DNA from: Antedon bifida
Lineage: Eukaryota > Echinodermata > Crinoidea > Comatulida > Antedonidae
NCBI GenBank assembly: GCA_963402885.1
Contig: OY727101.1
Span: 16,902,417-16,966,416, forward strand
DNA: 64,000 nt
Direction: 5' to 3'
Below, in pieces: positions 13,047-27,000 of this stretch (the stretch's first letter is position 1; the number at the start of each line of letters is the position of its first letter). The translations under genes and the position numbers were made by a program. Below the pieces are notes generated by a model. It was not told the DNA's origin, made no database searches, and saw only the letters and a list, made by a program, of their open reading frames with translations.

Positions 13047-13490
13047 TTTCACTATCCAGCATCAAGGACGACTCACCAATTACATGATTGGAAACTATGA
13101 CATTTATTTTTAAAATATGTTACCGTAATTAAATACAATTAAAATTTAAATTAGAAGTTTTATTTCAATTAGTTTTTTTTTATTATATAATATATGATTT
13201 TCACTATCCAGCATCAAGGACGACTCACCAATCACAGGATCGGAAACTGTGACATTTATTTTAAAAATATGTTAATTAACAATTAAAATGTTAATTAGAA
13301 GTTTTATTTCAATTAGTTATATAATCATATATATATATTATATAATTATTATATAATATATAATTTTCACTATCCAGCATCAAGGACGACTCGCCAATCA
13401 CAGGATTGGAAACTTGAAATTTTAAAATATGTTAATTAATTACAATTAAAATGTAAATTATATTTCACTTATATAGTTTATATAATTAAA
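13047..13490. repeat. Tandem array, three ~150-165 bp units
   Basis: Units start at about 13047, 13200 and 13367 with TTCACTATCCAGCATCAAGG followed by ACGACTCACCAAT. The AT-rich second half of each unit varies in length. A single extra unit lies at 14251. Confidence 0.8.
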
Positions 13491-13688
13491 TACGACATAT
13501 AATTTATTAGTATAATGTTGGTTGTTGCTGCTACATTGTATATTTTGACGTCAAACGTCACATTAAGATTTGTTACATTACTCTTACCCATTAATTTCTG
13601 GAATCTTTTCCGTTAGAATCGACAACATGCAATTCATAGGTAGATCTAACGAACGATATCAGAATATATTTTACAATACATGCTTACA

Positions 13689-13852
13689 TAAAGCTCTGTC
13701 TACACTATTAAACTTTATGTGACAAAAAAGTGTGATGTGCCCATATATGGTAGTGATATACCCAAATATGGTAGTGATATGACATCATCATGTCCATATA
13801 TGGGCACATCACATTTTTTTCACATAAATGTGATAGTGTAGACAGAGCTTTA
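13689..13852 (-). repeat. Foldback MITE (family 1), copy 4
   Basis: Complete, TAAAGCTCTGTCTACACTAT to GTGTAGACAGAGCTTTA, - orientation. Confidence 0.9.
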
Positions 13853-14041
13853 CAATGATATTGATAGGGTTTATTAAAAATCGAGTTGGTGATTTCTATT
13901 TACTAATGGAGTGTTGTAATTCTTGTGTTTAAGATGGCCGTCTTGTAATTAGTAAAGTGCTCGTTAGAATCAAAATAAGTGTACTATTGAAAATTAAATT
14001 AAGGCCATGTTTTTAATTCGTAAGCTGGTATTAGTACCTTT

Positions 14042-14345
14042 ACAGTAGAACTCCTCCTATAGGGCCATTCCCTATCTAGGGGACAACTTCATTAAAGGGA
14101 CACTTTACCATTAAAACACTTTACTTTTAAAAATACGGCCAACACCTATTCAGGGGACACTTTCCCGTAACACATAGGAGCAATATACATTTGAACACCA
14201 CGGCTAACCCCTATTCAGGGGACACTTTCCCGTAACATAGGCCTATAGGAGCACTATCCAGCATCATGGACGACTCACCAATCACAGGATTGGAAACTTG
14301 AAATTTAAAAATATGTTATATGTTTTAACACCTGGCTAACCCCTA
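14042..14345. repeat. Pogo-like element with an inserted tandem-array unit
   Basis: Starts TACAGTAGAACTCCTCCTAT and contains three ctattcaggggacacttt-like phrases. A lone unit of the 13047 array (CACTATCCAGCATCATGGAC) sits at 14251-14320. Confidence 0.55.
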
Positions 14346-16013
14346 TTTAGGTTACACCGCTTTTAAACTAGAGATTCTTGTATTGGTATCCACATGTTAT
14401 TTAACTCATGTACAGTAGCATAGCGCATGCATACACTTTGGTCAAACAATTTCTAGTATTGAGTATACCCCGTGTACAAACACTTGTATATCATAGCAGT
14501 GTAAACATATACTTGAAAATAACAAGACGATAATGATAAAACTTCACGAAGCAAAAGGATATCGAATAATTCCCTTTTGAAATAGTTAATAAGTTTACTA
14601 CATTATATCAGCAAGAAGGACCTATGATTACGGTTTCCACGTTTTAAATGAAACATTTATTTCTTTGCCTGAGGTTATATTATTTAGGTTAGCGTACTGA
14701 TGATTAAATAGTGCCTATGAATATTCATCCTAATAGGCCTACTGACCAAGCAATGAGATCAAGGATCAAGTGTTAGCATTGTGCGTTTAGGAGGCCTATA
14801 AAACGTTTTAGGCCTACATACCTAGGACCATCTAACAAGGACCTTTGTCCAAGTATTCGTAATATTGCCCCACTATCTTTTTCTTTTATTAATTATGATA
14901 TACACCTAGTTGTAAGTTTACCAGAAAGGAGATTCAACCACCGACAGACTCTTTCTATCAAAATGACAATATTTAACTTACTCTAAACCAGCAACTATGT
15001 ACAAGCGTGAAAACGCCGTAAGTATTTAGTCCTTCGCTTCGTTATTTTGAACTATCTTTATCTTCGTAGCGACTATTATTTTCCTTCCAAGTTCAGACTA
15101 TAGACTCAACGTAAATATAGAAATATCGATAATACGTACGCCTGCTCCACAGAATCGCGATGATGAGTAAGTTATTTCATCGACGGATGATAAATATATT
15201 ACGCCCTCTACGACGTCAGCAGATTAATAACCAATTCCGGAATACCCACTGATTGAAATTGATATCTTTGTGCAAAAACATAATTAATTTTTACGGGCAA
15301 ATACATCATTATTGCCACATTTCATGTCCATTTTTTTGGCAAATGACGCGTGGTAGAAAAACACGTAAACACCCAAGATTAATTATTAACATAATGCAAA
15401 TCTCTTTGCGTAGATCCCGCTTGAAATCTGGATAAGAACAACATAATGCATCAGGATTTCATTTTAATGTAGGTAAGTATGTAAGTGGCTTGCAGATTGA
15501 AATATCAAGGATAAGCAAGTACGTAGGCTGGTATAAAGTGCACTCTAGTCATTTTGTTGGCTATGAAGTGAATCAACGGGAATTAAGACCTCAATCTTAC
15601 ATTTTTATATGTAATTTGATCATTCTATTTCTATGAAATTTAATAATAACCTACCATTATCCAAAAAAATAGCTCCAATGATACAATAATGAATCTAAAA
15701 AATTATAAAACTGTAATAGTATGAGACAAATTCAATTATTTTGACACAAATTGTTATCGAATGAAGATATATAGAAACAGTTATCGGCAAATCATGACGT
15801 CACTACATAATCTTGTAATTTGTTTGATAGAAACAATTATTAATAATTTTGTATTCGTATTACACGTCTTTTAGATTATTAGCAGAGACAGTCGACTAAA
15901 ACTCGATCAGACTTTCACAACAAAACATTTAAACATTTTTTAGAGCAGGAGAATCATAATTAATGCTTAATAATGCCTCTATCATGCGGCGGTAATTTAT
16001 AACTTACAGCAAC
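14346..16013. other. Non-coding stretch
   Basis: No supported gene. A 60-codon frame at 15253-15435 has no recognisable features. Confidence 0.4.
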
Positions 16014-16160
16014 AGAGCTGGGTGGTTAACATGCTTGTCTTCCGAATCTGAAAGTAGTTCAGGGTTCAATCCTTAGTCTCTTAGTGGCTGTAACTAACTA
16101 GTCGTTCAACTCTATACCCTAAGCCTCAATTTAAGACTTAGCTTACAAGCATAGGTCTGA
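16014..16160 (+). repeat. tRNA-derived SINE fragment
   Basis: A box-B-like GGGTTCAATCC at about 16061 and the tail CCTAAGCCTCAATTTAAGAC match the SINE at 61912-62045. Confidence 0.55.
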
Positions 16161-16784
16161 CATTACTAACGCAGATCTCCCTTCCTAAACTTATATTATT
16201 GAAATATTATGCTGTAGGCCTATGTACTATAGTACATAACTCATAATAATTATGTATTTAGCAAAACCAACACTCTTTATATCAAAATGGATTAAGCATT
16301 TTGTTTACGAAACGTTTATTTGGACATTGGCCTAGCTGGTGACGTATTTGTCTGTGTTGATCAAAGTAAACTCAACTTAAAAATGTGATTAATTGTGTTT
16401 TTATTACCAGCTTGACAGTATAAGCAATTTTGTGTTTATTTCTATGTAATTATGTAACGAAATACAAGTTAATATTCATCTTCTTGTCAGTTGGTACGAA
16501 GCAGAAACAAATTAAGCTTTATACCCTAGAGGACTGTACACTTTCAACTACAGATTCGTGGTTTAGACAGATCTTAAGGAAAAATCAATAGGCCTTATAC
16601 TTTAAGATTTAGAATGGCGCTGATGACATCAGCATTCTCTGATTATGAATACGAATAATAAGAATTCTTCGTATGTTAGTTGACTTTGTATAAGTATACA
16701 TCATTTCAGCATGATCAGGTATATCACTGATGATTGATAAATAAAGCCTATCGTCTGAGATTTATTTTCATTGTCAGCAACAGG
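16161..16784. other. Non-coding stretch
   Basis: No supported feature. Confidence 0.4.
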
Positions 16785-17320
16785 GTCTTCAGCAATTGGG
16801 TTTTTGGTCAAACTGAGTTTTTTTGAAAAATTGATTTTCAACATGATGTTTTTTTCCGTCAAAACAAATTCAGAAAACTAGATTTCGGAAAACTGAATTT
16901 TCGGCAATTTACCGGTAGTTTTCAACAAATTTAACTCAAACATGGTTTTCGATAAACAGAGTCAGTAAACAAAGTTTTGGAAGATAGGTTTACATGCAAA
17001 TTTAATTTTAACAAATGATTTTCGGTAATTAAACTAGATCAAACTAGATTTCGGAAAATCAAATTTTTCGGTAAACTGAGTTTTCGAAAACAAACAAAGT
17101 GTTTTTGGTTAAACTTTGTTTCAGCAAATTTGATTTCGGAATTTTGCGTTGAACGCGGTTTTCAGTAAACATGGTTTTTAGTAAATTGAGTTTTCTACTA
17201 CATGGTTTCGGTAAAACATGTTTAACAAACTTTCTTCTGTCTGATTTTTCTTCTAATTATTCAGCAAAAGTTTATTTGATTTGATTTCGGCAAATATATA
17301 TTTTGACAAACTTTATTTTG
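16785..17320. repeat. Degenerate short tandem repeat
   Basis: Many variants of GGTAAACTGAGTTTTCGGAA recur at about 20-25 bp spacing (ttttcggtaaactgag, tttcagtaaacatgg). It is an old, diverged minisatellite. Confidence 0.6.
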
Positions 17321-18092
17321 ATAGAGCAGGATTTTCTTAAGTTTCCTGTCAACCGAGTATCCGGTAGGGACTGGTTTTCCTAAAACTTCAGAAAAGTGTG
17401 TTCCAGCGTGTACTTACAGGGTACATCATCTACCGAGAATCTACATATTATAATAATAAGTTCACAATGATTTCTGTAAAAGTAAAATCATCTGCAGCGT
17501 TCCTAACAGCCAACTGTTATTGTAACTGCTGTGAAATCCCTTTCAAAAGTCATGAAAACATTTTTACAGAATTAAGATGTTTATTATTTTTGCAGCAAAA
17601 TTGATTCGAATGATGTCATCATTAAGTGACGGTTAACATAATATAATATCATTTGATATTAGATATAAAGGTGGTAATGATTAGGTGTTTTCAATTAATG
17701 GCATAACCTTAATATCATTACGTCATACGCGCGCGTTGCTCTTCTTGTTAATGACAAAGGCGAGGTAATAACAGTATCTTCATTTTTGACCTTGATATTT
17801 AGGAGAGGATCATTTAAAAGAAAAAAAACTTGAATGGATTGACAATCGGAGGAGGTGATTGATTGGTGTCCATTAGTCACTGTATAATAGGTATACGCAT
17901 CTAATGAAACGATAACAAATACGAGAAACTAAGGTTGTTTTAAGCTTTCAGTATCAATGATTCTTTCTATAATGCTTTCTGGAATTCTGGACATCTAGAA
18001 CTAGAATGTATAATCCGATTGTAATAATTGTATTACTATATAGTTTTATCTATATTCAAGTTATGTAATATTGTTTAAAAGGGTATATAGGC
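17321..18092. other. Non-coding stretch
   Basis: No supported feature; the 68-codon frame at 17398-17604 looks random. Confidence 0.4.
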
Positions 18093-18259
18093 TAAAGCTA
18101 CATTATCAAACTAGTTTGACAACAAACATTGTGATGTGCCCAAATATGGTAGTGATATGCTTAAAAATATGGTAGTGATATGACATCATCATGTCCATAT
18201 AATTATGGGCACATCACATTTTTTGGGACATAAAGTTTGATAGTGTAGACAGAGCTTTA
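18093..18259 (-). repeat. Foldback MITE (family 1), copy 5
   Basis: TAAAGCTACATTATCAAACT to GTGTAGACAGAGCTTTA; the left end has a small deletion. - orientation. Confidence 0.85.
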
Positions 18260-18361
18260 TAGTAAAGTTTGAAAAGTATACACGTTTCTGTTGTTATAAT
18301 AAATTTCCTGTTATTCTGATGATTCAATACTCTTACCAGATTCACTACTATACTAATCAAG

Positions 18362-18523
18362 TAAAACTCTGTCTACACTATCAAACTAGTTTGACAAAAA
18401 GTGTGTGATGTACCCAAATATGGTAGTGCTATGCCCAAATATGGTAGTGATGACATCATCATGTCCATATATGAGCACATCATCATTTTGCACATAAAGT
18501 TTGATAGTGTAGACAGAGCTTTA
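18362..18523 (-). repeat. Foldback MITE (family 1), copy 6
   Basis: TAAAACTCTGTCTACACTAT to GTGTAGACAGAGCTTTA, only 102 bp after copy 5 and in the same - orientation. Confidence 0.9.
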
Positions 18524-19047
18524 CTGTGCAAATCAATCAGATTAAAAAATAAAGGGAAATACTCTGAGGCCTGAACCCAGACGGTCAGTTAAGCATTACT
18601 TACAAAACCTACACAAATACATTTTAAAGATTTAATATACCTAGGGCCTATATGAAAAATGATGGTAAATAAAATAAAACTTCGAATAGGCAATTAAGTT
18701 TTAATATCAGTATTAACTTTGACCGTATGTATATAAATATATTGTATAATCCGGGTTGTAAAATGAAAACAAACAAATGAAAATGTGTGAACTATTTTAA
18801 AACGGAATAGATGATAATGATGATCCTGTGTATAGCAAAATATAAGAAAATTTATGAAAAAAGGAGTAATACAGAATTCATATATGTAAAAATGTTACTT
18901 ATGAACTGTAACGACATTTACAAGTTAAATAATACGATTTTATGTAATATGAGATAATATGAATGTGAATAAGTGGTGTTTGCGCCACAAAAGAGAAAAA
19001 AAAAACTTTGACCGAAAACCCGAACAAAACATAAACGTTTACATTTA
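18524..19047. other. Non-coding stretch
   Basis: No supported feature. Confidence 0.4.
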
Positions 19048-19195
19048 AAGCTTGTTTCCCATTAGCGACGAAACGCAAGGACGTTACGCAACGTAAGTGA
19101 TTTGACCAATCACAAACGATGGATTATTTGAAAAGTGGCTTGTCATTGGTCAACTAGCTTGCGTTGCGCGTACGTCCTAGGGGAAAGCACGCTTT
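19048..19195. repeat. GC-rich foldback element (family 2), copy C
   Basis: AAGCTTGTTTCCCATTAGCG at the left, CGTCCTAGGGGAAAGCACGC at the right. The interior TTTGACCAATCACAAACGAT is shared with copy A. Confidence 0.75.
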
Positions 19196-20769
19196 ACGTT
19201 TCAGAATCACGTCTCCAGGTTTTTGTTAAACAAACCTTTCAATTACGGGTAAATAAAATTGAATAGGTCTACATTTTTTTTTTTTATCAATCAATCTTTT
19301 AAAAAAATAAAATTGTATGAAATTAAAATATCATATTTACCAATATTTCATTGTATTTTGATTTGACGTTTTCATCAATTTGTCAACGCGCATGTCACGT
19401 TAGTATCGTCACTGTGTGAATATTTGCGTGCGTTGTTTCGAGGTAGAAATTAAATTAACAAATACACAGATCTTCAACAAATGTAAACAATTTAATTATT
19501 GTTTCTGGTTGCCATCTTATAATTGTTAATACGTGAAGGTGAGTGCGGGGTCACGGCCGTAATCAACTTCTATATTACTTTCTCCATTGTGGTAATTATT
19601 AATTTTCTTCTATGATTCGTCGTCGGCGCCTGAAAAAGATGTATTTTGTGCCTCGTGGCAGTAGCTGACGTTTAAATAGTAATTCTGAAAATAATGACAA
19701 ATGGAAAATGCTTGTCGTAACGAATTTGAGTAGTGTGTGTTGTTGGACAGATAAAAATAATTAAGTCGTGATTTTAAAAAAGTAGGCCTACGAATTTATG
19801 AGAAAAATTAAGCGACATAAAGCCAATAGGCCTATAATTATGGTCATTTAAATAAATAAATGTTCAATTCGACACTGTTTTAAGACCCGGTTGAAGACAT
19901 TGAGTGCCTTCTTGTAATATGTGCTATTTTATTTTAAGTAATTTTGATGGATTCCTTTAAAAAAAGTTATATGGATGGCAAAGAAACCTAAAGTGTTGTG
20001 TTACCATGGGCAATTATTTCGACACTATAGGCCTAAACAGCGCCCCTTCAAAGTACGAATATTGTACGTTTTTTTACGCGCGCGCCCTTTCATTGATACC
20101 TTGCTTAGACGATAGATGGCGCTTGTACATATTTTGAAGCTATCTTCATAATCCGATGTCATTATCATTAATAATGCTGGTTAATGGAACTTGTTTACAC
20201 GAAATATGCCAATTAATCGTTAACTATCAATCGCACGCTATATTTAGACGCTAATTCAGATACCAAATAATGATACACCTTCAGTTGCTATTAGCAACGT
20301 ACGGTGATGATGTACGCTATCAACCAATCAATTAAGAGTTTGATATTTCCGGCAAAATTGTGAAATTTCACTATGTAAGAAAAGGTCACAATTACAAACA
20401 AACAAAAAACCCACACATAATGATATTTTATCCTAGTATCTTATGATTAAATCATAGAGATACGGCTTACGTACTTATTATAATTATTCAATATCCATAA
20501 TAATTAATATAACAATTTTTTTTCCCACCTTGGTCTTTAAGTTCAATTTGCTATTGAAAAATATTAACGTTTTAAGAAATCGTAATTAATCGATGGCAAT
20601 ATTTAAACATACTTTGAAATGTTTCAATTATTTTATCTATACAATAAAAAATGCTTTTATGAGATTTATTTAGACTAAAAATGATCATTTTTGTTTGTCG
20701 AGGAGGACTATCGAATCCGATTCCTTCTCCAATTTAAAATAGCGCCATCTATAACTGAGATTGTTTTTC
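19196..20769. other. Region upstream of PPP4R4
   Basis: No coding exon is recognised. A CpG-rich spot at 20070-20090 (acgcgcgcgccc) and the inverted pair TAGATGGCGCT (about 20113) and AGCGCCATCTA (about 20742) are visible; the latter may bound an old ~640 bp element. Confidence 0.35.
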
Positions 20770-20965
20770 TAAAAACCAATGGCGGCGATAAACAACGACG
20801 CTGCTACCGTAAAAACTAACCAAGTCGAATCAATCAAATAACTTTTCTAGGAGATAATTATTTGCCTTTGATGTACCACTGACACGAAAAAGTGCAAATA
20901 ATGTAATCAAGGATTTTATTAGTAAAATAGGTGCATTTTAACGTTACAATTTACTATTTACTACA
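20770..20965 (+). promoter_or_regulatory. PPP4R4: Probable PPP4R4 promoter / 5' UTR
   Basis: A CCAAT box at 20776-20780 overlaps an ATGGCGGC motif at 20779-20786 that resembles a YY1 site. There is no TATA box at a sensible distance. The start of transcription cannot be fixed from sequence, and a non-coding 5' exon further upstream is possible. Confidence 0.35.
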
Positions 20966-21055
20966 ATGGATTGGAGCTCCAAGGAAGGTGTCGCGGAGAT
21001 CGAGGAGAATTTGGCCGATCTCAGCCTTGAGAAAACAATAACCAGTAGCCTAAAG
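20966..21055 (+). CDS. PPP4R4: PPP4R4 exon 1 (residues 1-30)
   Basis: Starts MDWSSKEGVAEIEENLADLS and ends at AAG|gtaaat in phase 0. It is acidic and is the least conserved part of the N-terminus. The context ACAATGG is acceptable for initiation, and an in-frame stop lies 25 bases upstream of the ATG. Confidence 0.88.
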
Positions 21056-24000
21056 GTAAATAAGGTTAAGCTAATAATAGCCTATCTTATAAAGATAAGT
21101 CTAAAGTGAATCAGTTAAAAATTGTATCAGGTTTGAAAACGATTTTATTACATCTTTTGATCAGGCAGACAAGCCACTTTTTTTTTTTTTTTCATGAAAT
21201 TTCGTAAAATAAAATCAGTGTTATTATTACTGCTGGTTACCGAGTTATGTACTAAACTAGGCCTACGCCCGGAAGGGACCGGTACCGCCCGGTAGAGATT
21301 TGTTATATAAAATCCCATCAAGTACATGCAAACATTATATTTAATGTAATTGTGATATTTAATTGTACTTTTTATACATTTTTTAATGTAAAAAAATGTC
21401 AAAATACTGATTAGGCTAGCCGAGGTTTATTTCGAAACTGTCCTGTTCCACGATACTAAACTAAAGGAATAAACTTCCCCTCCCCTTCATAATATATAGG
21501 GGTGTGTCAGAACTCTGATAGGTGTTGGCCTAGCCCCAAGAAGCACTACCTCTGGGTTATATGGTATTCCCTAATTAATGACACAACGTATTGAAATATT
21601 ATTAGACAACAGTACAAAAAATACAGTACACTACAGATCAATCGACAATAAATGAACATTATTTAAAAATATACTTTTTATTTTGACTTGTTTTCTTTGC
21701 AGAGTGCAGAGGAGATCGAGCGTTTGACTGTTGATGAGAGTTTAAATGACATTCAACGTGCTGTGTTTTTATTAAGGTGAGGATGACAAATGGAATGAAT
21801 GTCATGCCTAACTACTGTAGCAAAGCATTACATTTTTCATCAAAAATTCAATTATATTTTCTTTTTTATCATGTTTACATTGTTTTTATACATTTAAAAA
21901 TATATTTGTAAGCTTGAAATTAGTGTGAATTTGTCATCTTAAATTTTTAAGTTTTACCAATCTTTAGTGTTACTACTGTATATAAAATTCAAAATGAACT
22001 ACATACTACCAAGGCAATCTAACAACAGGATGCTAAACTCCAGACATCAAAGAGTTTATCTTAACAGACACTGCAGGCCGTGGAGAGTACATTGTACAGT
22101 ATTGGTGGTATTTGTTGCAGCCAGACATAAGATCAAAGGACTGTTACGAGTTCCTATATTGGCAAGGTGAACTCAGTGTCCTGTTGTTAGATTGCCTTGA
22201 TACTACATACAGTATACACAGGCAATAATAGACTAAATTAACCTTAATTTTTATTCACCATTTTGATAACTTACTGTATCCACCATCACTACTTTTTTAG
22301 AGTTGTTTATTCTGTATTTAAACCTCAAGATTAATTTATTTATTGAAATGGTTTTTTTTATGAACAACTTTCAAATAAATAACCAATATTCTTAAGATAT
22401 GTCTACACTATCAAACTTTATGTGACAAACAAATGTGATATGCCCATATATGGACATGATGATGTCATATCACTACTACCATATTTAGGCATCACTATCG
22501 TAATTTGGGCACATCACACTTTTTTTTTCAAACTAGTTTGATACTGTAGTATAGCTTTAAAATGCTTCAATACATCCCTATGGTAAAGTGCACAATTGAT
22601 TTGATGGGATAGTCTGGCCATTGTTCTGATTGTCCAATAATCAATTCTTTATCCTTATTTTGAAAGAAGTCCATTCAGGTGACCATTGTATACAAGACCT
22701 CTCAAGGACTAGATGCTGTTGGTTTTAATAAAATAGAGATATTTATTTAAATATTGGCTGGGTCCCAAAACTGTTGATTTAGTTTAACTGTATTGTTTGG
22801 GATTAAAGAAAGTGAAATAACTTCATGTACTATATTTTTATGCACAGTATACTTACAGTACTACAGTACAGTAGTACAGTACTACTACAGTAGTACTAGC
22901 CCTGTTTAGTACTAGCCCAATGTGTAATGTACTGCACACTGGGCAAGTTGGCAACCCAATTTTTTGTGGCCTTATGCAAAATTCTACATCGTTCCCAACA
23001 TGAACAGGAAAACACTAGCTCTACCCTTACATCTTGTACTTGTATGGTGATGAATAGTTCAGGCTACCAAAGCATATTGGTTTGTTGGGCTAGTACAATT
23101 GACTAAACTACTACACCTACTACTGTAGTCGGCTATTAAAAACTGTTATTAGGTTACTGTCCAAGACTCTCTCACATAACTCTGCTCGCTCCTCTACCAC
23201 AAAATGTGATTTTAAAACTAATACTGTAAGTAATAGTAATTATGATATGTCCTGTTAATAATTTAAAAAAACATAAAATTCTTGTGTTTGGGAATTAAGA
23301 TAAAACCAGGATGTAAGATAACATATTAAATATTGAACTACAGTACTGAAGTAACTGTACATATGCATATTATTTAAGACTCTTTAGAATTCTGTTGACA
23401 TTAAAACGATTAGGGCCGTTGTATACAAACAAGTTTTAAGAAAAGAAACCATCACCACTATAGCACTATAATTGATAATAGTCATCCATGTTTGTGATAT
23501 CAATAATCAACTATTGTTTGTTGTTTGTTGAAGACTATCTTTCATCAATTATCGTTGATAAATCTTCTTTCCCCGTGGAATTGTTTGTTTTATTTTGAAT
23601 AAACGACAACGACGTAACATTGTGAGATAACGTTAGATCTGGAACGACCCAATTAACCTGGTTAGTATTCATTTAATATTTGTACAATACTGAGTACATT
23701 CCCTTTGAATTTACATTAGTGTAGGTGAGATTTTAAAGATGTATTGTTCCCCAAAAACATGAAAAATGAAGATTAATTAAATCAGACTTTAAATAGGTTA
23801 TTTTGTATTTTTAATAAAGTTAATCAATTCCGTAGAAAAAAACAAAACGAAAACAATGTTTTCACTTATAAAATAACATAATAAATGGTTAAATTCAACC
23901 AAAAATTCATTGGCTGACAGCCAATTTGTTTAATTTACAGTTTTTTTCAGGTAAATAAATTTTGTTTAGATCCTATTTTTGGTCAAAGTAGATAACTATT

Positions 24001-27000
24001 ATGTGGCATTAAAATGGCATATTTTAAAAATTATTTTTCAGAGAGACAATACATTTTTAAGGCACAATCAAAATTAGGTGTGGTATTTGAGCTATGATGT
24101 AAAGTTTTACTATACAGTACAATTGTCTACATAATATTGATTAGAGATTTAACTAATGAGTTTGTATTATGACCTAGGTTAGAAATTTTAAATATGTAAA
24201 GTGATATAATATTTCATCATTGTATTATGACTGTTGCATATAAATAACCAATTCAGTTTAATTTAATTTATGAGCAACAGCCAGTTACTGTAGTTAATAC
24301 TGTTGGCTTTAATTGTCACACAGATTAACTTCAATCATATAAAATAATAATTACAGTACTGTAAATTCTATTGTTTTTTATTTCAATTCAATTCAAGTTA
24401 ACATTTATTTCTTTTAAAACAAAATAACAATAAAAAAGAACATTTCTTTTAATTTACAAATATTTTATGAGAATAAACAGAAAAAGTAAGAGTAATTTGA
24501 AAAGGTCCTGTGGTATATCTACACCGTACTATACCAAAACCTGGGGAAAAAAAGGGGAGCTGTCATAAAAAAAAATTGTATATCCAAGTTTAACTGGAAT
24601 GTGAGGAAGTCCCCCCCCCCTCCCTTAGACAGACACCACCATGTATGATTGCTCCATGTGGCAGACATACTGTACTGTAGCACAGCGTCTACAGTAGTTA
24701 CAGTAACTACAGTATATATATGCGCATCACATTTTTTTGTCACATAAAGTTTGATAGTGTAGACAGAGCTTTACACATTACCATTTTACTATTTATCATA
24801 AGTACAATACAACCTAGCCAGGTGAATGTCTTATCACCTGTGAGCATCATATAACAGATTCTTTATTTTCTCAGCCCAATCCCTGTATTTTATCAAACGT
24901 CATCATGCCAATTGAAATATTTTCCCTGTGTGATGACTAATAACAATCTTGTCTGATCTGATTGTTTTCTTTAGCTCCGGTCAAGAGGTCCAACGGATCA
25001 GCGTCATTAAGAATCTAGCTTCTCTTATCACAGACAATCATGATGACGCAATGCGAAGGGTCGTGCCCAAAGTTAGGGTAAGAAAAAATGTCAATATCTA
25101 TCACTTTTTAAGACAAACTGGACAAATTCATTTATTTCCTTTTTTTCGGATAGCACATCCATATACAACAAAACCAAAAGAGACAAAATTTCACCAGGAA
25201 ATTAACAATAGCATCTTCCACAAAAGCAACCTAAAATATCAAAATATATATACTCACATTTTTTTATCACTAATACAATTATTTATGACATTGTGACATA
25301 ATTTATTTTAGAATAGATTGTTTGTTGTAAACTGATTAATTAAAGATACATGTATTGTCCCCCAAAAGCATGAAAAATGAAGATTAATAAAATTAGAATT
25401 TAAATAGACCATTTTGCAGTTTTAATAAAGTTATTCATTTCTGTAAAAAAAAATTATTTTTATTTTACTTATAAAAAGTTAATTTTAACCAAAAACCATT
25501 GTCTGACAGACAATTTAAGTATTTTTTTACTTAAGTTTAAGTACATTTTTTTCAGATAATTATTTATTAATTAATGTGACATTAAAATGGCATATTCAAC
25601 AAAACATTAAAAAAATTGTAGGGGGACAATTATCTTTAAAGATTTAGCATTTTACGTAGAGATTTTTTGCAAAAAAAAACATTTTAAAGTGATTGTTATT
25701 TTTAGGAGGTGCTACATCTGGCCAGCATTGAACTTCAACAGGCTGCAGCCGAAACATTTGTTCATATCGCAGAGAAGCAGATTGTATTGCACGCTACGTA
25801 TTCACAAACGTTCCTGCAAACGATTCTAACAAATATTGACAACAGAGATCCAGGTAAGTTGTTTGTTTTATAACATTCGTCCTCAAATGCAGGAAATTCA
25901 GATTAAGTCCTCAATAGACAAATGGCAGCCATAGCACCTAAAAGCCAACTCAGACACAGTATCGTACAAAGAGTCATCTCATCGAGAGAAAGTTCATTCA
26001 TTCATTCAAGTAAAAATTAATTTCTTTCAAAATGAGAATAACGATAAAAAACATTTCTTTCAATTTACAAATAAATTATGAGATTATAAAATTTAAAAGA
26101 AAGAAGTTAAACATGTTAAATAATGTTTTCCTGGCGACCTAAAAACTACTGTATGCCCGATGCTATCTCAAGACAATTAGTCTCTTCTGAAAGATGCACT
26201 GGGTTTTTTCAAGTGCACAAGAGCCAGATGTGTACACTGGACCGTTATACAGTATGTTATATCTGAGAAGACTTTACCGGTATCCTACCACCAGAACTAA
26301 TGCAATGTCTCTCAAAAAACAAAATACTGTGTACACAATAAAAGAAGCATTAATCTAAATGCCAACTTTATGTCAATGGTTACCAGATGTCTTTATGTAG
26401 CTGGTCACGTGACCAGTACCAGAACGGTGTTGAGGAGAGACTTGAACCTATGCCGATTCTATAGATGGTTGACGGCGACCCTGCCTTAACCGCTCGGCCA
26501 CTCAACTTGTATATATTATCAGTCATGTCTTGAGGAGAGCGTTGAACCTACAGTACATGCCGATTCTATATATGGTTGGCGGCAATCCTGCCTTAAATGC
26601 TCGGCCACTCAACTTGTATATATTATCATTCTCAGACATGTACTATGTACTATAGGTGGTGACAGCAAGGTGGAGGGGAGGCTGTGTGTAGGGATTTATA
26701 TAATAGAGGATATACTGTACTGTATATTGAAAAAATTGGGTTGATATAGGAATCCAATTGATATGAATACAAATATGCTGCAAATATACCATTAGTCCAT
26801 TAATTCTACACACTCTACCGCCATAATATAATTACTGTACTGTTTTGTATGTATTATTAAATTAATACCAAGTAATTACAGTAATGTTGGTGCTGTCCAA
26901 TATTGCTTTTAGTGCAAGATTAACTGCTTATGCTTTGATGTGGAAGCAAATCCCAACGGTGGGGACAAGCACTAGACATGGCTTACCTTTTCAGCATAAT

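Larger units (their letters stand above)
21777..24974. other. PPP4R4 intron 2 (3.2 kb)
   Basis: Holds a 190 bp inverted-repeat element, two MITE copies (one partial) and a copy of the ~300 bp family. At 22855-22915 there is a run of interlaced CAGTAGTA/TACTACTG palindromes. The rest is AT-rich without structure. Confidence 0.6.

Noticed and set aside
26428-26509. Possible tRNA-Leu or tRNA-Ser gene on the - strand
   Set aside because: Boxes A and B are present, but the acceptor arm does not pair and the sequence continues into a repeated SINE body.
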